NCBI GenBank assembly: GCA_040905445.1
Contig: JBBDRN010000047.1
Coordinates: 1 to 64,000, forward strand
Direction: 5' to 3'
DNA: 64,000 nucleotides
Source of the DNA: SKPT01 sp040905445
GTDB lineage: Bacteria > Planctomycetota > Phycisphaerae > Phycisphaerales > Phycisphaeraceae
Both the position numbers and the translations under genes were made by a program. Below are positions 44,460 through 52,975 of this stretch, one piece after another (positions within the stretch are counted from its first letter, which is position 1; the number at the start of each line of letters is the position of its first letter). The notes under the pieces were generated by a model. The model ran no database searches. It saw only the letters and a program-made list of their open reading frames with translations, and was not told the DNA's origin.

Positions 44460-46886
44460 ATGAGTTTTCGTGCCGTCATCCTGGGCCTGGCGATCGGCCT
44501 GACGGTCGCGTCGTTTGCCTACTTCAACGACTGGGTCATGCGCCAGACACAGATCGTGGGCAACTACCTGCCCATCTCCGTCTTCGGCGCCGCCATGGTG
44601 CTGCTGCTGGCGAACATCGCGCTGGCGAGCGTGCGGCAGCGGTGGGCGTTTCGGCCGGCGGAGATCGCCATCGTCATCGCCGTCGCGCTGGCCGCGTGCG
44701 CGTGGCCCGCCTCGGGGTTCGGACGCTACTACCCGATCGTCACGACGATGCCCAACTACTGGCAGGCGACGCAGCCGCACTGGCAGGCCGCGAACGTGAT
44801 GTCCTACGTGCCCGGCGGGTCGGGGCGCGTGGCCCTAGGGCACGTCCAGGACTGGGCAACGCTGACGGCGATGGTCGACCGCGGGCGGCGGGCGGATCAA
44901 CCAAGCGTCGGCGGGCAGCTCTGGCGCGAGACCGACTCGCTGGGCAGGCAGCTCTGGAACGAGGCGATCGACGTCGGCCGACCGGCCACCGACAGCCAGA
45001 CGCAGATGGTCGCCGCGATCAACCGGGCGCTGGCGAGCAACGGCTTCTACCGCGACGAGCTGCTGCCCGAGGAGCCCGGCCCGCGCCTGGCGTCCTGGCT
45101 GGCGCGGCGCAACGAGGGCGAACTGGCGGCCCATGAGCAGCTCCATCTGAACCGTGCGCTGCTGGCCGAGGCGAGCGGCGGCGCGGTGATGCACCCGCCG
45201 GATGGCTGGGGCGTGCTGCTGGCGGGCGGTCGGATCGAGGGTGATCGCTACATGGCGCTGGTCCAGGGCGACGCCGACACCGCGGCGCTCTCGCTCGAAC
45301 TCGTCGACTGGCGGCAGTGGGTGCCGACCGCGCTCATGTGGGGGGGCACGGCGTTCACGCTGGGCATGGCGGTGCTGTGCCTGGCGCTGATCGTGCATCC
45401 GCAGTGGTCCAGGCGCGAACTGCTGCCCTACCCGATCTCGCGGTTCGTCGACGAGGTAACCGCGCGGCGCGAGGGGGCGCGCGTGCCGGACATCCTGCAC
45501 AACCGGCTGTTCTGGTACGCGTTCGGCGCGGTGGCGGCGCTGCACCTGCTGAACGGGTCGTCCGCGTGGATCGACCGCATGCCGGTGCTGCTGCCGCTGA
45601 ACTTCGACTTCTCGCCGCTGCGCGATCTATTTCCTTACGCCAGCCGCGCGGGGTTGTCGCAAGGCTACTTCGAGCCGCGGCTGTTCCTGACGCCCGTGGC
45701 GTTCGCGTTCTTCATCCCGGCGTCGGTGTCGTTCAGCCTGGGCATCTCGCACCTGCTCTACATCATGGTCAGCGCCGCGTTCATCGGGCAGGGCATCTCG
45801 TTCCCCTACAACAAGGGCAACCCCAACCCCGCCAACTTCCTCCGTCTCGGCGCCTACGTCGCGATGGCGATGGCGATCTTCTACAACGGTCGGCGCTACT
45901 ACACCAACGTGATGGCCAGCGCGATCGGCCTGCCGCGGTCGTCGGAGACGCCGACGTACGCGCCGTGGGCGGCGCGGCTGTTCGTGCTCTTCAGCCTCGG
46001 GGCGATCTGGCTGCTCGCCAGCTCCGGCCTGGACTGGACGCTGGCGACGATCTTCATCCTCATCGCGATCCTCACCCACCTCGTGCTCAGCCGCATCCTC
46101 TGCGAGACGGGGGCGTTCGGCCTGTCGTCGCCCTTCCTGCCGATCGGCGTGATGCTCGGGCTGCTCGGCTTCGAGGCGATGGGGCCCACCGGGCTGCTGC
46201 TGGTCGCGCTGGCGAGCTGGATCATCATCCCCGATCCGCGCGAAATCATGATGCCCTACATCAACACCGCCCTGGACCTCGGCGACCGCCAGCGCGTTCG
46301 CGTCGCCAAGCTGGCCGCGCCGCTGACGTTGATGAGCCTGTTGGCGATCGTCGCGAGCATGGTCGGCGGCGCGGTGGTACTGCATCGCTACGGCGCGCTC
46401 TCGCTGCCTGGATACATGTCCGAGCACCTGCCCAAGGGGCCTTTCAACGTGCTGACGCGCGAGCACGGCGAGGCCCAGGCGCGGCTGACGCTCGCGGAGG
46501 CGACATCGGCGAGCGGGTGGGAAAAGCTGGCGCTGCTGAACCCCGACGCGGGGGCCTACCTCTGGGTGCTCGTCGGGCTCGGGCTCGTGCTCGCGACCGC
46601 GGCGATCCGCCTGCGCTTTCCCAAGTCCCCGCTGCACCCGGTGACGTTCCTGGTCTGGGGCACCTGGGCGATCGCGCAGTTCGCGTTCTCGTTCCTCATC
46701 GGGTGGATGGTGCGCGCGGCGGTGGTGCAGCTCGGCGGGGCGCAGGCGTTTCATCGCCTCAAGCCGTTCATGGTCGGCATCATCGCCGGCGAGCTCGTGC
46801 TAGGCCTGTTCTGGATGATCTTCGGAGCGGTCTACTTCTTCATCACGGGCCAGATCCCGGCGAGCTATTCCATCTTCCCGGCGTGA
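44460..46886 (+). CDS. Large polytopic membrane protein (DUF6785-like)
   Basis: An 808-residue integral membrane protein; CAGGAG precedes the ATG. About 12-14 hydrophobic spans are visible, for example AAMVLLLANIALASV, WGGTAFTLGMAVLCLALIVH, LLVALASWIIIPDP and FMVGIIAGELVLGLFWMIFG. An extra-membrane segment lies at residues about 90-285. The sequence resembles uncharacterised DUF6785/DUF6784 proteins of planctomycetes and relatives, whose topology recalls OPT transporters. Substrate unknown. Clustered with an oxidoreductase and a glycosyltransferase. Confidence 0.65.
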   Translation: MSFRAVILGLAIGLTVASFAYFNDWVMRQTQIVGNYLPISVFGAAMVLLLANIALASVRQRWAFRPAEIAIVIAVALAACAWPASGFGRYYPIVTTMPNYWQATQPHWQAANVMSYVPGGSGRVALGHVQDWATLTAMVDRGRRADQPSVGGQLWRETDSLGRQLWNEAIDVGRPATDSQTQMVAAINRALASNGFYRDELLPEEPGPRLASWLARRNEGELAAHEQLHLNRALLAEASGGAVMHPPDGWGVLLAGGRIEGDRYMALVQGDADTAALSLELVDWRQWVPTALMWGGTAFTLGMAVLCLALIVHPQWSRRELLPYPISRFVDEVTARREGARVPDILHNRLFWYAFGAVAALHLLNGSSAWIDRMPVLLPLNFDFSPLRDLFPYASRAGLSQGYFEPRLFLTPVAFAFFIPASVSFSLGISHLLYIMVSAAFIGQGISFPYNKGNPNPANFLRLGAYVAMAMAIFYNGRRYYTNVMASAIGLPRSSETPTYAPWAARLFVLFSLGAIWLLASSGLDWTLATIFILIAILTHLVLSRILCETGAFGLSSPFLPIGVMLGLLGFEAMGPTGLLLVALASWIIIPDPREIMMPYINTALDLGDRQRVRVAKLAAPLTLMSLLAIVASMVGGAVVLHRYGALSLPGYMSEHLPKGPFNVLTREHGEAQARLTLAEATSASGWEKLALLNPDAGAYLWVLVGLGLVLATAAIRLRFPKSPLHPVTFLVWGTWAIAQFAFSFLIGWMVRAAVVQLGGAQAFHRLKPFMVGIIAGELVLGLFWMIFGAVYFFITGQIPASYSIFPA

Positions 46887-46902
46887 AGTGCGCCTCGACG
46901 TG

Positions 46903-46930
46903 TTGTTTCGCCGCCGGCCGCGTCTAGAAT
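46903..46930 (+). promoter_or_regulatory. Promoter of glycosyltransferase gene
   Basis: TTGTTT, a 16-bp spacer and TAGAAT at 46925-46930. The transcript would begin close to the GTG start at 46970. Confidence 0.4.
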
Positions 46931-46969
46931 CGCTTACGGCGCGGGTTGCGTGGATGCAGGGCAGCGGTT

Positions 46970-48040
46970 GTGACATTCGCACTTCGGGACAGCGTCGGGC
47001 TCGTCGCCATCGGGCGCAACGAGGGGGATCGGCTGGGGGTTTGCCTCAAATCGGCGCGCGGGGAGCTCGCGCACATCGTCTACGTCGACTCCGGCTCGAC
47101 CGATGGCAGCGTCGAGCTGGCGCGGGCGCTGGGTGTGGACGTCGTCGAGCTGGACATGGACCGGCCGTTCACGGCCGCACGGGCGCGCAACGCCGGGTGG
47201 CATCGCCTGCGCGAGCTCGCGCCGCCGCTCGCGTTCGTGCAGTTCGTCGACGGCGACTGCGAGCTCGAACCCGGATGGCTGGCGTTTGCCAGCGATCGGC
47301 TGCGCGGCTCGCCCGAGCTTGCGGCCGTGGGCGGGCGCCGCCGCGAGCGGCATCGCGACGCGACGATCTACAACCGACTGTGCGACATGGAGTGGGCGCG
47401 GCCCCCGGGCGTCGACGTGCCGTGCGGCGGTGACGCGATGATGCGCGTTGCCGCGCTCGAGCAGGTGGGCGGGTTTGATGGTTCGGTCATTGCTGGTGAG
47501 GAGCCGGAGCTCTGCGTGCGGCTGCGGCAGCGCGGGTGGGCGACCCTGCGCGTCGACCTCCCGATGACCGTGCACGACGCGGCGATGACGCGGGCGTCGC
47601 AGTGGTGGCGCCGCAACGTCCGCGCGGGGCACGCCTTTGCCGAAGGCGCGGCCCGGCACGGGCGCTCGGCGCAGCGACATAACGCACGGCAGGCCGCGAG
47701 CGTGCTGGGCTGGGCCGTCGTGCTGCCGCTGGTCGCGGCGATGCTCGCCCGGTCGACGCGCGGCTGGAGCCTGCTCGGGCTGGCGGTCTATCCGCTGCAC
47801 GCGGCGACGATCGCCCGGACCGCGCGACGCGAGGGGCGCGCGCGCAGCGCGGCCGAGGGGCTGCTGTGGGGCGCGGCCTGCGTTGTCGGCCGTTGGCCCC
47901 AGGTACAGGGAATGTGGCGCTACCTGCACACACGCATCGGCGGCGGACGCAGCGCGATCATCGAGTACCGCGGTCCGCGCCGCGAGCACGCGGCATCGGT
48001 CAACGGCGACGGCGCGGCGGCGCGTGCCAAGGGCCAGTAA
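46970..48040 (+). CDS. Family 2 glycosyltransferase, membrane associated
   Basis: A 356-residue protein. The GTG at 46970 with AGGG upstream is preferred over a TTG at 46946. GLVAIGRNEGDRLGVCLKSA and IVYVDSGSTDGSVELARALG are the nucleotide-sugar-binding start; FVQFVDGDCELEPGW gives the metal-binding DGD (DxD position). A hydrophobic pair after residue 225 (VLGWAVVLPLVAAMLARSTR) anchors it to the membrane. It transfers an unidentified sugar, probably into surface glycan. Confidence 0.85.
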   Translation: MTFALRDSVGLVAIGRNEGDRLGVCLKSARGELAHIVYVDSGSTDGSVELARALGVDVVELDMDRPFTAARARNAGWHRLRELAPPLAFVQFVDGDCELEPGWLAFASDRLRGSPELAAVGGRRRERHRDATIYNRLCDMEWARPPGVDVPCGGDAMMRVAALEQVGGFDGSVIAGEEPELCVRLRQRGWATLRVDLPMTVHDAAMTRASQWWRRNVRAGHAFAEGAARHGRSAQRHNARQAASVLGWAVVLPLVAAMLARSTRGWSLLGLAVYPLHAATIARTARREGRARSAAEGLLWGAACVVGRWPQVQGMWRYLHTRIGGGRSAIIEYRGPRREHAASVNGDGAAARAKGQ

Positions 48041-48130
48041 ATGACCTCGTCGCGCAGTCCGGACACCCCGTCCAAGGCGGCAACCCGCCCGCGGCACCCG
48101 CGCGCCCTCCATCCTCCCCATTCCCCGCGA

Positions 48131-48826
48131 TCAGCCGCGGATCTTGAAGACGGCCGTCGCGCAGCACGCATTGCCGATCCGGTCCGTGAGCGCGAACATG
48201 CGCGCCGCGGGCGGCGAAATGAGATGCCCTCGCGTCAGGCATCGCTCGTGCCACGCCGCCAGGTCATGCTCCGCGATTTCTTGTGACGCCGTAAACAGCA
48301 CCAACAGCAGCGCCGCGTGCCGGATCACCTCGTCGCGCTCGAGCTTGCCCACGTCGGCGGTGACCGGGGCGAGCAGCTCACTGGCGTAGCGCTTGAACGG
48401 GCCCGCCGACTCGTACTGCGCCACCGTCTTGATCTCCAGCCAGCACGCCTGGTCGGCGTCGACGGCGTCGAGCGCGGTGGCGAAGAGCGTCCCCGCCAGC
48501 TCCGGGTCGCGCAGCGGACGATGCTCCGGCGTCAGCACGAGATCACACCGTTGGCCTTCGCTCTTGCGCCGGCGGTTCCACGCGCCGGGGTAGCGCCGCT
48601 CGGGCAGCGCGCCGTAGCCGGCGTCGCTCAGCGCTGCGCGGATGATCGGGTGCAGCGCGAGCTCGTCGAGGCTGTCCAGGCTGTAGACCGCCTGCTCGAC
48701 GTCGTCGGCGCGGGCCCGGGCGTGCAGGCCTGCGTGGACGGCGTCGGCGATGTCGGCGGCGGAAAAGTGCATCAGGCCGGCGAACCCCTGCCATGCGGTC
48801 AACCACGCATCATCATGCCGGATCAC
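48131..48826 (-). CDS. PD-(D/E)XK nuclease-like protein coupled to nfo
   Basis: A 231-residue protein starting at GTG 48826, which overlaps the nfo stop as GTGA. The centre contains GQRCDLVLTPEHRPLRDPEL followed about 30 residues later by DQACWLEIKTVAQYE. The spacing of Asp and ExK matches the PD-(D/E)XK nuclease core. The rest is helical, with no DNA-binding motif. Coupling to endonuclease IV suggests a DNA repair role, but nuclease activity is inferred from two short motifs only. I cannot name a family. Confidence 0.6.
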   Translation of the reverse strand: MIRHDDAWLTAWQGFAGLMHFSAADIADAVHAGLHARARADDVEQAVYSLDSLDELALHPIIRAALSDAGYGALPERRYPGAWNRRRKSEGQRCDLVLTPEHRPLRDPELAGTLFATALDAVDADQACWLEIKTVAQYESAGPFKRYASELLAPVTADVGKLERDEVIRHAALLLVLFTASQEIAEHDLAAWHERCLTRGHLISPPAARMFALTDRIGNACCATAVFKIRG

Positions 48827-49710
48827 GCGCCTTGCGTCCGCGTGCGCCCGCGCCCCTTCTTCTTCAGCAGGCCGCGCAGCACCTCGATATTCACGGTGTC
48901 CCACGCCCGGCCGTCCGGGGCCTCGGCCTTGGGCGTCTCCATGATCTTGGGCACGTCGACAAAGGCCGGCTCGTTGACAATCACCTCGAACGCCGCGAGC
49001 GCCACATGCCCGTGGCCGATGTGCTCGTGACGGTCGACGCGGCTGCCGCGGGCGGTCTTGGAGTCGTTGACGTGCAGCACGCGCACCTGCGAAAGGCCGA
49101 TCGCCCCCTCGACCTCCTTGAGCACACGCCGCGCCCCGGCCGCGCTGGTCAGGTCGTAGCCGGCCGCGAGCAGGTGCGCCGTGTCCAGGCAGACGCCCAC
49201 GCGCTTGCCGTCGGCGACGTGGTCGATGATCCAGGCCAGATGCTCCAGGCGGTGGCCCAGCGCTGTCCCCTGCCCGGCCGTGATCTCCACGCACGTGACG
49301 ACGTTGAGCCCGGGCAGCTCGGCGTGGAGCTGGTCGAACGCGTCGACGACGCGCCCGAGCCCCGCGTCGTCGCCGGCGTTCATGTGCGCGCCAGGGTGCA
49401 TGACGAGGTCGCCGATGCCGAGCTGCTCGCAGCGGGTGAGCTCCTCACGGTAGAGGCCGATCGACTTGTCGCGGGCGGCCGGGTCGGGGCTGGCGAGGTT
49501 GATGAGGTAGCTGTCGTGGCTGACGGCGCGGGTGATGCCGGTCGTCTGCTGGTAGTCGCGCCAGGCGGCGATCTGCTCCGGCCGCAGCGGCGGGACGCGC
49601 CACTGGCGCTGGTTCTTGGTGAAGACCTGGACGCAGTCCATGTCGAGCTCGCGGGCCTTGATGAGGGCGTTCTCCATGCCGCCGGCAATGGACAAGTGGC
49701 TGCCAAACAT
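48823..49710 (-). CDS. nfo: Endonuclease IV (AP endonuclease)
   Basis: A 295-residue TIM-barrel enzyme starting MFGSHLSIAGGMENALIKAR. Metal-ligand motifs are LVMHPGAHMNAG, VCVEITAGQGTALG-like (around residue 140), VGVCLDTAHLLAAGYDL, LHVNDSKTARGSRVDRHEHI and GHGHV. It cuts the backbone 5' of abasic sites in base excision repair. The C terminus ends in a lysine-rich KKKGRGRTRTQG tail. It is translationally coupled to the nuclease-like gene. Confidence 0.95.
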   Translation of the reverse strand: MFGSHLSIAGGMENALIKARELDMDCVQVFTKNQRQWRVPPLRPEQIAAWRDYQQTTGITRAVSHDSYLINLASPDPAARDKSIGLYREELTRCEQLGIGDLVMHPGAHMNAGDDAGLGRVVDAFDQLHAELPGLNVVTCVEITAGQGTALGHRLEHLAWIIDHVADGKRVGVCLDTAHLLAAGYDLTSAAGARRVLKEVEGAIGLSQVRVLHVNDSKTARGSRVDRHEHIGHGHVALAAFEVIVNEPAFVDVPKIMETPKAEAPDGRAWDTVNIEVLRGLLKKKGRGRTRTQGA

Positions 49711-49830
49711 GAACTTGCCTCCGCTGGGTCATTTCTTGCCCGCCGTTGCGTCGGGGCCCGGGCGCCGGTTAGTGTAAAGCCCCACCGCCCGGGCCGCATT
49801 ACCTTGACGGCCGCAAGGAGCCTCACCCCG

Positions 49831-50256
49831 ATGACCCCCACCCCCGCCACCTTCCCCGCCCCGCCCTGCGCCGCGTGCGACTATGACCTGCGGGGCCTGA
49901 CCGCTTCCGACTGCCCGGAGTGTGGCGTGCCGATCGAGGTCTCGCAGCAGCAGGCCCGGCAAGTGCGGCCGGCGCCGCTGGGCCTGGCGCTGAGTCTGAT
50001 CGCCGTCGCCGCCGCCGCGTTCGCCGGGCGGACATGGTTCGACGCGCTGGCGGGCGCGATGCGAGCGGGCGAGTCGCTGCTGGGCGGCCTGTTCGGGCCG
50101 CTCGCGATCGCCTGTACGGTGGCGAGCGTGGCGGCCGCGCTCGCCGCGGCCGGGGCGTGCCTGCACCTGCGTCGCGGGCCGGAGGCGACGGCGCTGGGCA
50201 TCAACACCGCGCTCGCCGCGGCCTCGCTGGCGCTGACACTCCCCGCAGGGGCGTGA
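49831..50256 (+). CDS. Small zinc-ribbon membrane protein
   Basis: A 141-residue protein; AAGGAG precedes the ATG. An N-terminal CAACDYDLRGLTASDCPECG zinc ribbon is followed by three hydrophobic spans (LGLALSLIAVAAAAFAG, LLGGLFGPLAIACTVASVAA, ALGINTALAAASLALTLPAG). The CxYxLRGL...CPECG form is very common in planctomycete membrane proteins. Function unknown. Confidence 0.65.
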   Translation: MTPTPATFPAPPCAACDYDLRGLTASDCPECGVPIEVSQQQARQVRPAPLGLALSLIAVAAAAFAGRTWFDALAGAMRAGESLLGGLFGPLAIACTVASVAAALAAAGACLHLRRGPEATALGINTALAAASLALTLPAGA

Positions 50257-50340
50257 GTCGATCGCGGTTTTCGCGCGGCGCCCGGGACCCGGATCGCGAT
50301 TCGGGGTAAGATCGTGGTCACAAGCCACCTGGAGCGCGCC

Positions 50341-50586
50341 ATGCCTGTCTACGAATACCACTGCCCCGCGTGCAACACGACCACCGACGCCCTGCGCAAG
50401 ATGGCGGACGCCGACGCCCCGATCGGCTGCGAGCGGTGTGGCAGCACGAACCTGACGCGCAAGCACAGCGTCTTCACCGCCAGCGCCACGAATCAACCGC
50501 TACCCATCGCTGCCGGCGGGGGCGGGGGCGGGGGCGGGGGCGGGGGTTGCGCCTGCGGCAACCCGCACGGCCCGTGCGCAAACTGA
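50341..50586 (+). CDS. FmdB-family zinc ribbon protein
   Basis: An 81-residue protein from ATG 50341 (GGAG upstream). MPVYEYHCPACNTTTDALRK with IGCERCGS forms the FmdB zinc ribbon. An uninterrupted run of 11 glycines is encoded by repeated GGGGGC units, then CACGNPHGPCAN. FmdB proteins are proposed regulators but their role is unsettled. TAAGAT at about 50308 could be the -10. Confidence 0.85.
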   Translation: MPVYEYHCPACNTTTDALRKMADADAPIGCERCGSTNLTRKHSVFTASATNQPLPIAAGGGGGGGGGGGCACGNPHGPCAN

Positions 50587-50729
50587 CGTACCCCGTTCGC
50601 CGCCGCCTCGGGCGACGCGGCGCCACATCAACCCCACCCGCGTCGCCCCAACCCCCCAACCCCAGCCCCGATCTTGCTCCCCGCCCCCGCTCGCGGTACC
50701 GTCTGTGGCTTGCCAGGAGCTACCCAACC

Positions 50730-51833
50730 ATGAAGGTCATCTGCGATCGCGGGGCATTGGTCGAGTCACTGAACCTCGTCAGCGGCGTGGTTGTCGCGCG
50801 CACGCCCAAGCCCGTGCTGGCGTGCGTCAAGCTCATCGCCGCCGACGACGCACTGACCATCGCCGGCACCGACCAGGAGATGGCGGTGCGCCTCACGACG
50901 GCGCGCGTCGACGTCCAGGAGCCGGGCGAGGCCCTCATCCCGGCCGACAAGCTCGGATCGATCGTCCGCGAATCGATCGACCCGACACTCACGCTCTACA
51001 CCGAGCAGGACGACGTTGCCCACATCACCGGGCAGGACAGCAAGTTCAAGATCTACGGCCAGCCGCCGGGCGACTTCCCCCCCCTGCCCGAGTTCGAGGG
51101 CGATCCCGACTTCGAGATGACGGCCGGCGAACTGCACCGCCTCATTGCCATGACCATCTTCGCCACCGCGCGCGAGAACAGCCGCTACGCGATCAACGGC
51201 GTGCTGTTCGAGCGCGACGGCAACAAGCTGTCGATGGTCGCCACCGACGGGCACCGCCTGGCGCTGGCCCGGGGCACGTGCCAGCCGGGGCAGCCCGAGG
51301 GCCGCAGCGCGATCGTGCCGACCAAGGCGCTCAACCTGCTGCTGAGGCTGATCGACGACGCCGAGCAGACCGTCAAGGTGAAGCTGGCGGACAACCAGAT
51401 CCTGTTCGCGACCGACGAAGCGATGCTCGCGTCGAACCTGGTCGAAGGCAACTTCCCGCCCTACCAGGACGTGATCCCCAAGGAGGGCGACAAGCGCGCC
51501 AAGCTCGCGACCGACTCGTTCATCAGCGCGGTCCGCCGGGCGGCGCTGCTGACCAACGAGGAGTCCAAGGGCGTGCGCATGGCGTTCGGCGACGCGGGGC
51601 TGACGCTTTCGAGCCGGGCGCCGGAGATGGGCGAGGCGGAGGTGACCGTGCCGGTGCCGGAGTACACGGGCGAGCCGATCGAGATCGGATTCAACCCGGC
51701 GTACCTGCTCGACGCGTTGAAGGTGATCGACACGGAGCAGATCGAGTTCGAGTTCAAGGCCGCGAACAAGCCGGGCGTGCTGCGGACAGGCCCGAACTTC
51801 CTGTACGTCGTCATGCCGGTGAACCTGCAGTAG
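50730..51833 (+). CDS. dnaN: DNA polymerase III beta sliding clamp
   Basis: A 367-residue protein starting MKVICDRGALVESLNLVSGV; AGGAG lies 10 nt before. Three clamp domains are visible, with TLYTEQDDVAHITGQDSKFK, ARENSRYAINGVLFERDGNK, MVATDGHRLALARG and a final VVMPVNLQ. It tethers DNA polymerase III to DNA. It is not next to dnaA or recF, so it does not mark a replication origin here. Confidence 0.95.
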   Translation: MKVICDRGALVESLNLVSGVVVARTPKPVLACVKLIAADDALTIAGTDQEMAVRLTTARVDVQEPGEALIPADKLGSIVRESIDPTLTLYTEQDDVAHITGQDSKFKIYGQPPGDFPPLPEFEGDPDFEMTAGELHRLIAMTIFATARENSRYAINGVLFERDGNKLSMVATDGHRLALARGTCQPGQPEGRSAIVPTKALNLLLRLIDDAEQTVKVKLADNQILFATDEAMLASNLVEGNFPPYQDVIPKEGDKRAKLATDSFISAVRRAALLTNEESKGVRMAFGDAGLTLSSRAPEMGEAEVTVPVPEYTGEPIEIGFNPAYLLDALKVIDTEQIEFEFKAANKPGVLRTGPNFLYVVMPVNLQ

Positions 51834-51961
51834 GGCCCCCGCCACCCCCCGCCACCCCCACCACACGCCCCGTTGCGCGTGCCATGCGCCCCCGTCGCGC
51901 GCAATCTCGGCCTCGCCACGCGACGCGGTCGGCCAAGGCGGCTAAAGTGGGGGGCCAAACC

Positions 51962-52810
51962 ATGAATCCGACCAACGCTCCCACCACCCCCGCCACTCGC
52001 GCCACCCGCGCTACGCCACCCACGCCCGCCATGCGCGCCCCCGCCACAAGTACCCCCGCCTCCATCGAGGGGCATAGGCAGGGCCTCCCGGCCACATCCG
52101 CCTCCGCCGCCCCGCCCTTGAACGAGGGTGCCCCCGCCACCCCCGCGACGCCCATTACCCCCACCAGCCACACCACAGACTCGGCCCCCGCCTCGCCAAC
52201 CGTGCCCGAGGCGCGGCCGCGCGAGGCCACCCGGCGATCCGGGTTCTTCGCCCGCCTCGCTCAGCGCATCGAGGCAGGCATTTCCCGCCTCTCCGTCCGC
52301 AACAACTTCTGGCACCGCGTCTGCTCCTGGATCTGGCTGCCCCTGGCCTACCACAGCGGCATCCGGATGAAGAAGCAGTCGGCCAACAGCTTCTCCGTCG
52401 TCCTCCCCTTCCGGCGCTTCAACCGCAACTGGTACAACGCCATGGCGGGCGCCGCCCTGCTGGGCAACTCCGAGGTCGCCGGCGGCATGTACGTCTTCGG
52501 CCGCTGCGGCGCGGACTACACCGTCGTCTGCAAGCACCTGAACTACCGCTTCCTGCGTCCCTGCTTCGGCCCGGCGCTGTACCGCGTCGAGCCGATGGAG
52601 GACATCGACGCCCACCTCGCCACGGCCGGTGAGTTCAACATCACGCTCGACATGACGGTCGTCCAGATGGTCCGCAAGGTCGGCGAGCGCGAGCGCCGCG
52701 TCGGCAAGTGCACGGCGACGTTCCACGTCACGCCCAAGGCGCAGGTGCGTCACCGCCGCGACCGCCGACGCCATCGCACCGCCGACGGCGAAGCCGGCAA
52801 CGAAGGCTAA
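51962..52810 (+). CDS. Hotdog-fold-like protein (DUF4442 type) with low-complexity N terminus
   Basis: A 282-residue protein. The first 90 or so residues are Pro/Thr/Ala-rich and encoded by degenerate CCCGCCA-type heptads. The folded part begins near RSGFFARLAQRIEAG and has NRNWYNAMAGAALLGNSEVA and GGMYVFGRCGADYTVVCKHL, matching DUF4442/PaaI-like thioesterase folds. A basic C-terminal tail follows. Start uncertain: a later internal start would omit the low-complexity part. Confidence 0.6.
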   Translation: MNPTNAPTTPATRATRATPPTPAMRAPATSTPASIEGHRQGLPATSASAAPPLNEGAPATPATPITPTSHTTDSAPASPTVPEARPREATRRSGFFARLAQRIEAGISRLSVRNNFWHRVCSWIWLPLAYHSGIRMKKQSANSFSVVLPFRRFNRNWYNAMAGAALLGNSEVAGGMYVFGRCGADYTVVCKHLNYRFLRPCFGPALYRVEPMEDIDAHLATAGEFNITLDMTVVQMVRKVGERERRVGKCTATFHVTPKAQVRHRRDRRRHRTADGEAGNEG

Positions 52811-52975
52811 GCGCGCCGCCCCTTGCGGCCCCGCGTTCACCGTCGCCATCGAGACGACGCGGGTCCGGGTCTAGCCATCCCCTGCGCGCAAAACTTGTCC
52901 AGGCCGTATCATGCCCCACGTCGCCCGACCGGCGACCGCGAACCCGCGCGCACGGGAACCGCCTGCGACCCGCCC

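Noticed and set aside
50730..51833. dnaN as a marker of the replication origin
   Set aside because: No dnaA, recF or gyrB adjoins it and no cluster of DnaA boxes (TTATCCACA-like) was seen.
51962..52240. Separate proline-rich gene upstream of the hotdog-type protein
   Set aside because: It is in frame with the downstream domain and without a stop between; more likely a low-complexity extension, or noncoding if a later start is used.
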